Source: an uncultured Bacteroidales bacterium (lineage in GTDB: Bacteria; Bacteroidota; Bacteroidia; Bacteroidales; Bacteroidaceae). From it: DNA of 64,000 nt. The notes beneath the pieces were generated by a model. The model ran no database searches. It was given only the letters and a program-made list of their open reading frames with translations, and was not told the origin of the DNA. The stretch is from NCBI GenBank assembly GCA_902779845.1, contig CACZCZ010000014.1:17704-81703 (forward strand). The letters run 5' to 3'. Shown in pieces: positions 53,701-61,692 of this stretch (positions within the stretch are counted from its first letter, which is position 1; each line of letters begins with the position of its first letter). Position numbers and translations under genes: made by a program.

Positions 53701-55078
53701 TGCCACCGACAACTTCTTCGAACTGGGTGGCACGTCGCTCATGGTGACCAAGGTCATCATCGAGGCCGACAAGGCTGGCTACCACGTTATCTATGGCGAT
53801 GTGTTCACCCATCCAACGCCGCGTTTGCTGGCTCAGTTTGTGAGTGGCGAAACTCCCACTGAGGATTCAGATGTCGAATATACCAACTTTGACTACACCG
53901 GCATCGATGCCATCCTGCAGCGCAACACGGTGGAGACGTTCCTCAAGGGCGAACGCCAGCAGCTGGGCAATGTTCTCCTCACCGGTGCCACCGGCTACTT
54001 AGGCATCCATGTGCTACGCGAGCTCATCGACAGCGATGCCACCACCATCACGTGTCTCGTGCGCGGCAAGGATCAGGCTTCCGCAGAGCACCGCCTCAAG
54101 AACCTGCTGTTCTACTATTTCGAGTCATCGTTCAAGGAACTCTTCGGCACCCGCCTCTTTGTCGTCAACGGCGACGTGACACAAGACTTCACAGAAATTG
54201 TAAATTGTAAATCGTCAAATTGTCAAATTAATACCGTTTTCAACTGTGCCGCCAACGTGAAGCACTACTCCAAGGGCACGGACATCGAGGATGTGAATAT
54301 CGGCGGAGCACAGCGCTGCGTAGAGTTCTGTCTGAAGACCGGCGCCCGACTGGTGCATATCTCCACAACCTCCGTGGGCGAGATATGGATTATCCATAAC
54401 GACGGTGAACAAGTGCCCACGTTGGACGAGCGCAAGTTGTGGTTTGGACAGTTCCTCGACAATCGCTACATCAGCTCCAAGTTCCTTGCAGAGCGTCTGG
54501 TGCTGGATGCAGTGGCTCATCATGGTTTGAGTGCCAAGGTAATGCGAGTGGGTAATCTCGCACCACGCAGTTACGACGGCGAGTTCCAGGCCAACTTCAA
54601 CAGCAACAGTTTCATGGGACGTCTCAAGGTGTTCTACACACTTGGTTGCTGCCCCTACGACCAGTATGGCGAACCAACAGAGATGTCGCCCATCGACCAG
54701 ACGGCGAAGGCTGTGGTGCTCCTCGCATCGACGCCCAAGGAATGCACCGTCTTCCAACCCTTCAACGACCACACTGAGCTGTTGGGCGATGTCCTCCAGC
54801 TCTTGGCGAAGGTGGGTCGCGAGATGCGCTTTGTGGAGGATGAAGAATTCGAGCAGACCATCGCCATTGCCGGACAAGACCCCGAGAAGGCCAAACTGCT
54901 CTCAGCCATTCTGGCCTACCAGGATGTTGCCCACGGACAAAAGGCCGCCATCATCGAGCGCGACAACCGCTACACCTGCTCCATCCTCCACCGCCTCGGC
55001 TTCCACTGGAAAGACACCTCGTGGGACTACGTCGATCAGATGCTGACCGCCATATCAGGGTTCGGTTTCTTTGAATAA
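47795..55078 (+). CDS. Dimodular nonribosomal peptide synthetase, C-A-T-C-A-T-R
   Basis: 2427 residues. C1 (1-430; HHLIADA 129-135, so the last Gly of HHxxxDG is Ala), A1 (about 430-925; YTSGSTGVPKG 583, FGFDASLQEIW with the binding Asp 629, NGYGPSE 712, YRTGD 795, Lys903), T1 (Ser960 in GLTSIM), C2 (1025-1440; HHLVVDG 1144-1150), A2 (1445-1935; YTSGSTGTPKG 1599, FDACMMD 1644), T2 (Ser1981 in LGGTSLM), R (2040-2427; GATGYLG 2064, YxxxK Tyr2225/Lys2229). All active sites are intact. There is no epimerase, methyltransferase or thioesterase, so release is by NADPH reduction to an aldehyde. The first domain being C implies an acyl or aminoacyl starter supplied in trans. By-eye pocket residues: A1 D-A-Q-T-I-G-G-C-Y-K, A2 D-A-M-S-S-G-G-I-F-K; substrates not assigned. 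Confidence 0.93.
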   Translation: MKTGVLSKVQHGIYAECVAHQGEICYNIPYLFELDGSLDEAKLKTAVEKTVAAHPTLFTRIHVNEQGDPVQAVDIEPFTLNVEHGVINIEEGTFNGQPLLVPFDISQERLFHIRLLKDDKHYYLVPDIHHLIADAVTLQVLIEDIEAAYNGKALEPEEMTLMEFAAAEDEKRQTPAFEVSKQWYAKNFDCGDTFTQLNPDLEGTERTEAHVLRTMHLDPKKVEAFCQANGIYKTTLFTAAYAYLIAKYNNEQEALFTTVYNGRTDKRLLRTVGMTVRTLPVYAKFTDETTVLDFLKAGQEQLTGCREHDIYAFSDVMADLNLQSNSLFTWRGDICRKNQFLGTPMQLVQLRNHTLEVPFCLMACAADGGYQLRAEYESNKYSEALISQFMESYEATLEGFLSQTNLRDICITTDSQAKLLDSFNETDMPYDNTQTLVSLFRHQAQAMPEKTAVVYKDKQYTYAEVDEISDRIAGFIASKGLGDEDVVAILITRSEWMAIASLGVLKAGCAYQPLDPTYPKERLNFMTQDSGSKLLIADEDLCSIVDEYHGDVLLTRDIMGLKDVKDIQDVKGPKPESLFTMIYTSGSTGVPKGCQLEQRNMVAFCHAHVHALHVETDSRIGAYASFGFDASLQEIWPTFMVGATLYIIPEELRFDLVALNEYFEQNGITHTFMTTQVGRSFVNDIPNHSLKGLITGGEKLADVTPPPYLLLNGYGPSETICYVTSFAVKEKMQNIPIGKAMENMHLYIMDAYGHRLPVGAAGELWVNGPQVGRGYLNRPEKTAEAFVESPWGRCYRTGDIVRYLPDGNIQFVGRRDGQVKIRGFRVELTEVEAVIRQFPGIKDTTVQAFDDEVGGKFIAAYIVADKKIDIDALNNFIMDEKPPYMVPAVTMQIESIPLNQNQKVNKKALPKPEKKAAAAEVESNVPMNVLEKEIHSIIAEIINTEDFGITTILGYVGLTSIMAIKLAIQINKRFGVTLNAKALAKSGSVQSIENEILTALLSGTAAKPETAEVAHADMSNIPLSYAQMGVYVDCMKQPDSTIYNTPVIARFPKNVDIQLLSKSVETLVKTHPMLQAHFGSAGADIIQIVDTAQPVEITQSQCKEADFPHYKLEFVKPFNLRQGPLYRIEIVTTEEWVYLMMDIHHLVVDGGSFDMLLAQLFDLLNGKEIEPESFTYADFVAAQKAAESSEEYAAARDFFQEHLGKVEGVTEVASDLTNPLEQGTVGSIYTPLDFDAIETFCRQHSISPAHHLLAATFYALARFTNNEQLCITTISNGRSDLRISNTVGMFVNTLALSAQIGEQSVMEFLNETSKNFDETLSHETYPFARIAADYDLSAEIMFAYQMGIIDDYQYKGQTIAIESFESETPKFRIAFFIQNDEKGQPSICLQYDNGRYSHDLMQSLAQSISNAANAFMSNPDATLKNVVLLDAQQTALLDSFNQNDVPYDNTQTVVSLFRRQAELHPDNIAMVYHDVRLTYKQVDEQSERIAGYVQSLGLGNEDVVSILIPRSKWMVVASMGVLKAGCAYQPLDPSYPAERLNFMMQDAGAKLLIADEELRPLVDEYQGKVLFTKDIEALPAATKPVQANITPSSLFIMLYTSGSTGTPKGCQLEHGNLVCFCHWYHRYYDLKPESKVAAYASYGFDACMMDMYSALTCGAAVYIIGEDIRLNLPDLNDYFNREGITHSFMTTQVGCQFAMNFDNHSLHHLSVGGEKILPLTPPTAYQLHNGYGPTECTIFTTTYPMKEFEQNAPIGKPLDNFRLYIVDKQFNRLPLGAAGELWVSGPQVSRGYLNRPEKTAETYLKNPFTDEAKYARVYRTGDIVRYLPDGNIQFVGRKDGQVKIRGFRIELKEVEAVIREFPGIKDATVQAFDYEKGGKFIAAYIVSDQQVDIKELNAFIGKQKPPYMIPSATMQIDAIPLNQNQKVNRKALPAPVVQAAEHDYEAPATEVEKFFCDVFCNVLTMDKVGATDNFFELGGTSLMVTKVIIEADKAGYHVIYGDVFTHPTPRLLAQFVSGETPTEDSDVEYTNFDYTGIDAILQRNTVETFLKGERQQLGNVLLTGATGYLGIHVLRELIDSDATTITCLVRGKDQASAEHRLKNLLFYYFESSFKELFGTRLFVVNGDVTQDFTEIVNCKSSNCQINTVFNCAANVKHYSKGTDIEDVNIGGAQRCVEFCLKTGARLVHISTTSVGEIWIIHNDGEQVPTLDERKLWFGQFLDNRYISSKFLAERLVLDAVAHHGLSAKVMRVGNLAPRSYDGEFQANFNSNSFMGRLKVFYTLGCCPYDQYGEPTEMSPIDQTAKAVVLLASTPKECTVFQPFNDHTELLGDVLQLLAKVGREMRFVEDEEFEQTIAIAGQDPEKAKLLSAILAYQDVAHGQKAAIIERDNRYTCSILHRLGFHWKDTSWDYVDQMLTAISGFGFFE
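54195..54231 (+). repeat. Octamer repeat in frame inside the NRPS1 reductase domain
   Basis: The codons for EIVNCKSSNC are built from aaattgta/aatcgtca words. Thirty bases match the copy in NRPS2 (56856-56897) with one difference, and the words match intergenic tracts at 5925-5960 and 36790-36823. Confidence 0.8.
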
Positions 55079-55100
55079 TAGACCTCTAAAAATTTCCTAG

Positions 55101-58100
55101 ATGCAAACCTACCCCCTGCTCCAATCTCAATTAGGTGTCTTCTATGATTGCCTGAAGTACCCGCAGGTGATGCAGTACAACATCCCGGGCATCATCACAT
55201 TAACCGATGATATCGACCTCGACCGCGTGGAACGTGCCGTGCAGGCCATCTTTGCCGCACGCCAGGAGCTACGCCTGCGCTTCCTCATCGATGACAGCGG
55301 CGAGCCGCGACAGTATGTCGATGACGCCAAACAGCTGACCATCGTTCGGCGCCAGATGACGGAGGCCGACTTCCGCCAGTATGCCTATCACGGCTTCTGC
55401 CGCCCGTTTGATATCATGGGCGAGGAGCCGCTGGTGCGCGTGGAGCTCGTGATGACCACTGAAGGGCCGCGTTACATGCTGTTTGACATCCAGCATTTGG
55501 TGTCCGACGGCACGGGCTACCTGAAGCTCTTCCCCCAGCGCGATCTGCCCTTGGCCTACGAGGGTAAGCCGTTGCCCACGCAGGAGTATGGTATCTTGCA
55601 AGCAGCCGAGGAAGAGGCAGCTGCCATCGGCAATGAGGAATACGAGCGCGCCAAGGCAGTGATGACAGAGAAATACGCTGGCGTGGACTTGGCAACGCTG
55701 TCCGATCAGCCTGCGAATCCGGTGGGTGAGATGGGACAGGAGTCAGCCTATATCAACCGTGCGATGGTGGATGATTGGTGCCAGGCCAACGGCTTCGCAC
55801 CCTATCAGCTATTCCAGGCAGCGTTTAGCTACGTGGTGGCCCGCTTGCTGCGCGAGGAGAAGGTGGCCTATACCACCAGCTACCACGGGCGCCACGACCC
55901 GCGACTCAAGCAGGCCTACGGTATGTTCGTACGTACACTTCCTTTTATGATGGAAATCAAGAAGGGGGAAAACGTTCGCGAGTTCATTGCCGACATACGC
56001 CGGGAGATGAAGGACACGCTCTCGCAGTGGGCCTACCCCTTCTCGCACTTCTGTCGCGACCTGGGCATGCAACCCGGCATCTCGTTCAGCTTTACGGCGC
56101 TGCCCGATTGGGAGGAGGTCTATCATTTCGGCGAGACATCTTGTCCGCTGGTGCAGCCGGATCGTGGCGACGTTTTTTACGATATGCTGGCTCATATCTA
56201 CCTGGCAGGTGAGGACTACGACATCCGCATGGAGTCCAGCCTGGCCGTGAACAGCCGCAAGCAGATGCGGTTGGTGGCCGATGCCATCAAGGCCACGATG
56301 GAGCAGATGATGGCGCAGCCCGATGCGGACATCAACAGCATCAGCATCGTCAGCGACGAGGAGGCTGCGCGGCTGATAGAATTGGGCAGGGGAAAGGACA
56401 TCGATGTGGATCTGAGCAAGACGTTTGCCAACCTCTTCACCGAACAGGCTCTGCGCACGCCCGATGCCCCCGCTGTCGTGGACAAGGACAGCCAGCTGAC
56501 CTACGGCGAGATGGACCGCTATTCCAATGCGCTGGCTCACCAGCTCATCGACTTCGGCGTGCAGCCCGATGACTTCGTATGCGTGATGCTCGACCGCGTC
56601 AAGGAGTTCCCGTTGGCCGTGCTCTCCATTCACAAGGCCGGAGCAGCCTACACACCCCTGGACTTCGAATACCCCAACGAGCGTCTCCGCTATATGCTCG
56701 AGAACTCCGAATCAAAAGTCCTGATTACTACTCACGACGTCCTTGAAGCCAAACAGGCCGAGGGCGACTTCAGCACCGCTGCCGCCAAGCCCTTCTTCAT
56801 CGACGACTTCATGACCACTGTGGTCGGCGGTTTCCCCGCCGACGTCATGCCAAATGAAATTGTAAATGGTAAATCGTCAAATTGTAAATCAATTGACTTG
56901 TCCCGTCCCGACGGCCTCGCCTACATGATTTACACCTCCGGCTCCACCGGCAAGCCGAAGGGCGCCATGCTCCATCAGGCCGGCTTGCGCAACTTCATCG
57001 CCGTGGTCATCGATATGGAGAAGTTGACCGCCGATGACCGCATCAGCGGCCATCGCTCCTTCTCATTCGACGCGCATATCGAGGATATGTACCCCGTGCT
57101 GACGCTCGGAGGCTCCTTCCACATCATGCCCGCGGAGATTCGCAAGGACCTGGCCGCAATACGCCAGTTCCTCATCGACCACCGCTGCACGGGTGGCGGC
57201 TACTCGACAGCGATGACCAGCCTCCTGCTCAACACCTTCGACGACCTCCCCATCCGATTCACCACGGGTGGCGGCGAGAAGATGGACGGCGTCTATAGCG
57301 ACCATATCGAAATCATCAATGTTTATGGTCCCACGGAATGCACCGATGACACCTCGTACTATAGCATCGCCCCGGGCTGCCGCGTAGAGAATATCCCCAT
57401 CGGACAGAGCGTGGCCAACAACTGGAACTTCATCGTCGATACGGCCGGCAACCTCGTGCCGCAGGGCGTAGCGGGTGAGTTGTGCTTCGCTGGCATTCAA
57501 GTAGGGCGCGGCTACTGGCGACTGCCCGAACGCACAGCCAAGTCGTTCGTTGACTGCCCCTTTGTGAAGCAGGACCGCTGGGGACACCCCGTCCAGATGT
57601 ATCACACGGGCGACCTCTGCCGCTGGAACGATGAGGGACAGATAGAATATCTTGGACGCATCGACACGCAGGTGAAGCTGCGCGGTTTCCGCATCGAACT
57701 TGGTGAGATTGAGAGCAAGGCCTTGAACATCGAGGGCATCCGACAGGCTGCCGCCGAAGTTCGCAAGGTGCAGGGCAATGAGCACCTGGTGCTCTACTAT
57801 ACAGTGTCTGATGGTTCACCCATCGGAGAAGATGACATCCGCGCCTCCCTCGCTGCCTCCTCGCTGGCTGAATACATGGTGCCTGATGCCTATGTGCAGA
57901 TGGATGTCATGCCCATGACGCCCAACGGCAAGATCAACCGCAAGGCATTGCCCGCCCCCGAGATGAAGCGCTCCGCCGAGTATGTAGCTCCCGTGGGCGA
58001 AACAGAAGAACTCTTCTGCAGCATCTTCTCCGACGTGCTGAAGATTCAGGAGGTAGGCGCCACCGACAACTTCTTCGAGATCGGCGGCACCAGCATCAAC

Positions 58101-59498
58101 GCCATCAAGGTCATCGTCGAGGCCAGCAAGCACGGTGTGCAGATGGTGTTCAACGACCTTTTCAACCTGAAGACCCCGAGGGCGCTGGCCGCAAGCCTCA
58201 CCCCCGACCCCTCTCCAAAGGGCGAGGGGAGTGAACACACTCAAGAGCAGAATCTATCTACTCCCCTCTCTATCGGAGAGGGGTCGGGGGTGAGGCTTCT
58301 TCTTGCGGCCAATACGCTCGACCATTTCCTCAATGGCAAGCGTCTGGCTATTGGCGATGTCCTGCTGACAGGTGCCACCGGCTATCTCGGCATCCACATC
58401 CTCAACGAACTGCTCACGAACTTCCACGGGAAGATTCTCTGTCCTGTCCGTGCGAAGGGAGACAGCGAAGCGCTGAGCCGCATCAAGACCCTCTACTTCT
58501 ACTATTTCGGCCGTACTGAAGCCTTCGACCATTTCGACGAGCGCGTCAAAGCCTTCGCCGCAGAAGTCACCGAGGCCAATGCCCTCAGTGTGCTCGACAA
58601 TTCCCCCGCCAATGCCCCCAGTGTGCTCGACGGTTTTCCCGTCGAGCCCCTAACCGTCGTGAACTGCGTCGCCAACGTGAAGCACTTCTCTGCCGGCAAT
58701 GACATTGAGATGGTGAACATCGAGTCTGTGCGCCATCTCATTACCTTCTGCCTGCGCACCTCTTCGCGTCTGATACACATCTCCACCAACAGCATTGCCG
58801 GCATCAGCATCGACAACGTGCCTGGCCCCGAGGTCAAGCTGACGGAGCAGGACTTATACATCGGTCAGAACATCGATGCCAACAAGTATGTCTTCTCAAA
58901 GTTCAAGGCCGAGGAACTGGTGCTCGACGCCATCGCCCACCACGGCTTGAATGCGAAAATTATGCGCGTGGGCAACCTCTCAGCCCGCCAGAAGGACGGC
59001 GAGTTCCAAATCAACTTCAACACCAACAACTTCCTGGCTACGTTGCGGGCCTACGTGGTATTGGGCATGGTGCCTTACGCTGCCCTCGACCAGCGTTTTG
59101 AGTTCTCGCCCATCGACGAGGTGGCTCACGCCATCATGTTGTTGGCACAGACGCCGCAGGAGTGTGTCGTCTTTCACCCCTACAACACCCACCGCCAGTT
59201 CCTCAGCGATATCCTAATGGGCTTTGCTGAGGCAGGCATCTCGCTGAAGCGTGTGGAAACAGACATCTTCCAGCAGGCCTTGGAGAAGCTGACGGAAAAT
59301 CCCGACCTCATCACCCTGCTACGTCCGCTGATGGCATACGACATGGGCGGTAAGCATACCACGCGCTGGATAGAATCTACCAACGACTACACCACACAAG
59401 TCCTCTATCGCCTCGGCTTCCAGTGGCCTCCCACTGCTGCCGACTACGTCCACCGCTTCGTGGATACCATTGTGGGCTTCGACTTCTTCAAGGTCTGA
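55101..59498 (+). CDS. Monomodular nonribosomal peptide synthetase, C-A-T-R
   Basis: 1465 residues, 22 bp after NRPS1. C (1-430; QHLVSDG 131-137, the first His is Gln but the catalytic second His stays), A (about 440-960; YTSGSTGKPKG 611, FDAHIED 656, INVYGPTEC, YHTGD, NGKINRKALP), T (Ser998 in GGTSIN), R (about 1080-1465; GATGYLG 1091-1097, Tyr1263/Lys1267). By-eye pocket D-A-E-G-T-G-V-D-D-K does not resemble a code I know. Three repeat-derived insertions interrupt it: in A (about residues 586-599), in the T-R linker (1033-1066) and an 11-residue tandem duplication in R (1159-1180). The frame stays open, so the protein may still be made. The product would be an N-acyl amino aldehyde. Confidence 0.92.
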   Translation: MQTYPLLQSQLGVFYDCLKYPQVMQYNIPGIITLTDDIDLDRVERAVQAIFAARQELRLRFLIDDSGEPRQYVDDAKQLTIVRRQMTEADFRQYAYHGFCRPFDIMGEEPLVRVELVMTTEGPRYMLFDIQHLVSDGTGYLKLFPQRDLPLAYEGKPLPTQEYGILQAAEEEAAAIGNEEYERAKAVMTEKYAGVDLATLSDQPANPVGEMGQESAYINRAMVDDWCQANGFAPYQLFQAAFSYVVARLLREEKVAYTTSYHGRHDPRLKQAYGMFVRTLPFMMEIKKGENVREFIADIRREMKDTLSQWAYPFSHFCRDLGMQPGISFSFTALPDWEEVYHFGETSCPLVQPDRGDVFYDMLAHIYLAGEDYDIRMESSLAVNSRKQMRLVADAIKATMEQMMAQPDADINSISIVSDEEAARLIELGRGKDIDVDLSKTFANLFTEQALRTPDAPAVVDKDSQLTYGEMDRYSNALAHQLIDFGVQPDDFVCVMLDRVKEFPLAVLSIHKAGAAYTPLDFEYPNERLRYMLENSESKVLITTHDVLEAKQAEGDFSTAAAKPFFIDDFMTTVVGGFPADVMPNEIVNGKSSNCKSIDLSRPDGLAYMIYTSGSTGKPKGAMLHQAGLRNFIAVVIDMEKLTADDRISGHRSFSFDAHIEDMYPVLTLGGSFHIMPAEIRKDLAAIRQFLIDHRCTGGGYSTAMTSLLLNTFDDLPIRFTTGGGEKMDGVYSDHIEIINVYGPTECTDDTSYYSIAPGCRVENIPIGQSVANNWNFIVDTAGNLVPQGVAGELCFAGIQVGRGYWRLPERTAKSFVDCPFVKQDRWGHPVQMYHTGDLCRWNDEGQIEYLGRIDTQVKLRGFRIELGEIESKALNIEGIRQAAAEVRKVQGNEHLVLYYTVSDGSPIGEDDIRASLAASSLAEYMVPDAYVQMDVMPMTPNGKINRKALPAPEMKRSAEYVAPVGETEELFCSIFSDVLKIQEVGATDNFFEIGGTSINAIKVIVEASKHGVQMVFNDLFNLKTPRALAASLTPDPSPKGEGSEHTQEQNLSTPLSIGEGSGVRLLLAANTLDHFLNGKRLAIGDVLLTGATGYLGIHILNELLTNFHGKILCPVRAKGDSEALSRIKTLYFYYFGRTEAFDHFDERVKAFAAEVTEANALSVLDNSPANAPSVLDGFPVEPLTVVNCVANVKHFSAGNDIEMVNIESVRHLITFCLRTSSRLIHISTNSIAGISIDNVPGPEVKLTEQDLYIGQNIDANKYVFSKFKAEELVLDAIAHHGLNAKIMRVGNLSARQKDGEFQINFNTNNFLATLRAYVVLGMVPYAALDQRFEFSPIDEVAHAIMLLAQTPQECVVFHPYNTHRQFLSDILMGFAEAGISLKRVETDIFQQALEKLTENPDLITLLRPLMAYDMGGKHTTRWIESTNDYTTQVLYRLGFQWPPTAADYVHRFVDTIVGFDFFKV
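56856..56897 (+). repeat. Octamer repeat in frame inside the NRPS2 adenylation domain
   Basis: Encodes EIVNGKSSNCKSID between GFPADVMP and LSRPDGLAYMIYTSG, just before the A3 core. Same orientation, same frame and nearly same bases as the copy in the NRPS1 reductase domain. Confidence 0.8.
58196..58295. mobile_element. 100-bp palindromic element inside NRPS2
   Basis: Perfect 21-nt inverted ends (58196-58216 and 58275-58295), an inner inverted pair gaggggagt/actcccctc, and no ORF of its own. It is translated as LTPDPSPKGEGSEHTQ through LSIGEGSGVRLL, between the carrier and reductase domains. I recall LTPDPSPxGEG-type peptides as translations of a widespread intergenic palindromic repeat. Confidence 0.85.
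58575..58640 (+). repeat. 33-bp tandem duplication in the NRPS2 reductase domain
   Basis: Two copies (58575-58607, 58608-58640), encoding ANALSVLDNSP and ANAPSVLDGFP. The second copy runs into a ctcgacgg/ccgtcgag hairpin (about 58626-58646). Confidence 0.8.
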
Positions 59499-59514
59499 GC
59501 CTTTTGCCGGAACC

Positions 59515-60057
59515 TTAATAGTTTTCAGCTTTGAGCTGGAAATAGCTCTGGGGGTGGTCACAGGTAGGACACACCTCGGGGGCTTGCTTGCCGATGACGA
59601 TATGGCCGCAGTTGGCACACTGCCAGATGACATCGCCCTCACGGCTGAAGACAACAGCATCCTGGATGTTTTTCAGCAACTGACGATAGCGCTCCTCGTG
59701 GTGTTTCTCAATGGCACCCACCAACTCAAACTTCGTGGCAATCTCATCGAAACCCTCTTCGCGCGCTTCCTTGGCCATACGGGCATACATATCTGTCCAC
59801 TCGAAGTTCTCGCCGTTGGCAGCATCTTCCAGGTTCGTAGCGGTGTCGCTCACGCTGCCGCCATTCAGGTACTTATACCACATCTTGGCATGTTCCTTCT
59901 CGTTGGCTGCCGTCTCCTCGAAGATGGCGGCAATCTGCACATAGCCGTCCTTCTTGGCTCTGGAGGCAAAATACGAGTACTTGTTGCGAGCCATGCTCTC
60001 ACCGGCAAAAGCCTCCTTGAGGTTTTGCTCGGTCTTGGTTCCTTTTAGTTCTTTCAT
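59515..60057 (-). CDS. rbr: Rubrerythrin
   Basis: A 180-residue peroxide reductase of anaerobes. N-terminal di-iron four-helix domain ([39 protein letters not shown]) and C-terminal rubredoxin-like domain ([24 protein letters not shown], two CxxC). It converges with NRPS2 with only 16 bp between stops and no clear terminator. Confidence 0.96.
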   Translation of the reverse strand: MKELKGTKTEQNLKEAFAGESMARNKYSYFASRAKKDGYVQIAAIFEETAANEKEHAKMWYKYLNGGSVSDTATNLEDAANGENFEWTDMYARMAKEAREEGFDEIATKFELVGAIEKHHEERYRQLLKNIQDAVVFSREGDVIWQCANCGHIVIGKQAPEVCPTCDHPQSYFQLKAENY

Positions 60058-60102
60058 AACATCTTAGGATGAAGGTGAATAAAAAAATGAATGATAACAA
60101 GT

Positions 60103-60462
60103 TTACAGTTCCCATAGGTTCTCATGCCAACGGATCTCGGGGGCTTCAACCGGGCTGTGGACAACAACGGCGATGGCAGAATAGCGAACAGGCATGGGTG
60201 ATGGATGCTGCAGCTTCCAGGCCATCATAGCGCGCCACATGAGCGCTTTCTTCTTTGCCGTGATGGCGTCCTCGGCTTTCCATTCCTCTCCGTGGCGTGT
60301 CTTCACCTCTACGAAGTAGAGTGTCCCATCCCGTTGGGCGATGATGTCTATCTCCTGGTGTGCATGCCGCCAGTTCCGTGCCAGGATCTCATAGCCGTTT
60401 TCTGTGAGGTAACTCACGGACACATCCTCACCCCATTTACCAAAGTCATTATGGTGCGCCAT
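60103..60462 (-). CDS. YraN/UPF0102 family nuclease-like protein
   Basis: 119 residues with G-KWGEDVSVSYLTENGYEILA, HQEIDIIAQRDGTLYFVEVK, the PD-(D/E)xK-like pattern of UPF0102. Role unproven. It lies 18 bp downstream of purT on the same strand. Confidence 0.93.
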   Translation of the reverse strand: MAHHNDFGKWGEDVSVSYLTENGYEILARNWRHAHQEIDIIAQRDGTLYFVEVKTRHGEEWKAEDAITAKKKALMWRAMMAWKLQHPSPMPVRYSAIAVVVHSPVEAPEIRWHENLWEL

Positions 60463-60480
60463 AAGAACCTCTGGAGTTGT

Positions 60481-61665
60481 TTACAGGACGCTGACTTTCA
60501 GCTTGGCATACGCACGCTCCACCTTCTCCAGCGCCTTCTCCACGGTCTCCGCACGTGCCAGGAGTACACCCATGCGGCGGTGCCCCTGAATGAAGGGCTT
60601 CCCGAAAAGACGAATCTGCACATCGGGCTCTGCCAACACCTCCTCCAGGTTCTCAAACTCCACCATGGTCGTATCACCTTCCACCACAATGGCCTTGGAG
60701 GCAGAGGGACCATAGAAGTTCACCTTCGGGATGGGCAGCCCAAGCACGGCACGGGCATGAAGAGCAAACTCCGACAGGTCTTGAGAGATCATGGTCACCA
60801 TACCGGTGTCATGCGGACGAGGCGACACCTCGCTGAACAGCACATGATCACCGCACACGAACATCTCGACACCGAAGATTCCGTAACCGCCCAGGGCATC
60901 GGTGATCTTCTTGGCGATATCCTGTGCCTGCGCCAGTGCCTTCTCACTCATGGGCTGTGCCTGCCATGACTCTCGGTAGTCACCATCGACCTGATGGTGG
61001 CCTATGGGGTTGAGGAATGTGGTGCCACCGCTGTGACGCACGGTAAGTAGCGTGATCTCATAGTCGAACTTGACGAATCCCTCTACAATCACCTCGCCAC
61101 CTCCGGCACGACCGCCCTCCTGGGCGATCTTCCAGGATGTGTCGGCATCTTCGGGACGTTTGCATACGCTCTGGCCATGACCCGAGGAACTCATAATCGG
61201 CTTCACCACACAGGGGGTACCGATCTCCTTGAGGGCTGCATCAAACTCCTCGCGCGTAGCGGCGAAACGGTAATTGGATGTCGGCAGTCCCAGTGTCTCG
61301 TGAGCCAGCTGCCGGATGCCCTTGCGGTTCATGGTCAGGAAGGTGGCGTTGGCTGTAGGGATCACGTTGTAACCTTCCTTCTCCAACTTCACCAGCTCGG
61401 GCGTGGCGATAGCCTCCACCTCGGGGATGATGATGTCCGGTTTCTCCTGTTCGATGATTGCACGCAACTTCGCGCCGTCCAGCATGGACAGCACATAGCT
61501 GCGGTGTGCCACCTGCATCGCCGGGGCATGCTCATACCTGTCAAGAGCGATGACCTCAACGCCATAACGCTGCAGTTCTATTGCGACCTCTTTTCCCAGT
61601 TCTCCCGAGCCGCACAGGAGTGCTTTCTTTGCCACTTTGGTCAGTGGAGTGCCTATCTTTACCAT
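60481..61665 (-). CDS. purT: Formate-dependent phosphoribosylglycinamide formyltransferase
   Basis: A 394-residue ATP-grasp enzyme of purine synthesis using formate directly. N-terminal [21 protein letters not shown], middle [14 protein letters not shown], and [19 protein letters not shown] are PurT signatures. It is in the same orientation as yraN and the GHMP kinase fusion, with 27 bp to the latter. Confidence 0.96.
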   Translation of the reverse strand: MVKIGTPLTKVAKKALLCGSGELGKEVAIELQRYGVEVIALDRYEHAPAMQVAHRSYVLSMLDGAKLRAIIEQEKPDIIIPEVEAIATPELVKLEKEGYNVIPTANATFLTMNRKGIRQLAHETLGLPTSNYRFAATREEFDAALKEIGTPCVVKPIMSSSGHGQSVCKRPEDADTSWKIAQEGGRAGGGEVIVEGFVKFDYEITLLTVRHSGGTTFLNPIGHHQVDGDYRESWQAQPMSEKALAQAQDIAKKITDALGGYGIFGVEMFVCGDHVLFSEVSPRPHDTGMVTMISQDLSEFALHARAVLGLPIPKVNFYGPSASKAIVVEGDTTMVEFENLEEVLAEPDVQIRLFGKPFIQGHRRMGVLLARAETVEKALEKVERAYAKLKVSVL

Positions 61666-61692
61666 ATCACTAGAAAATTGATTCTTGTTCGT

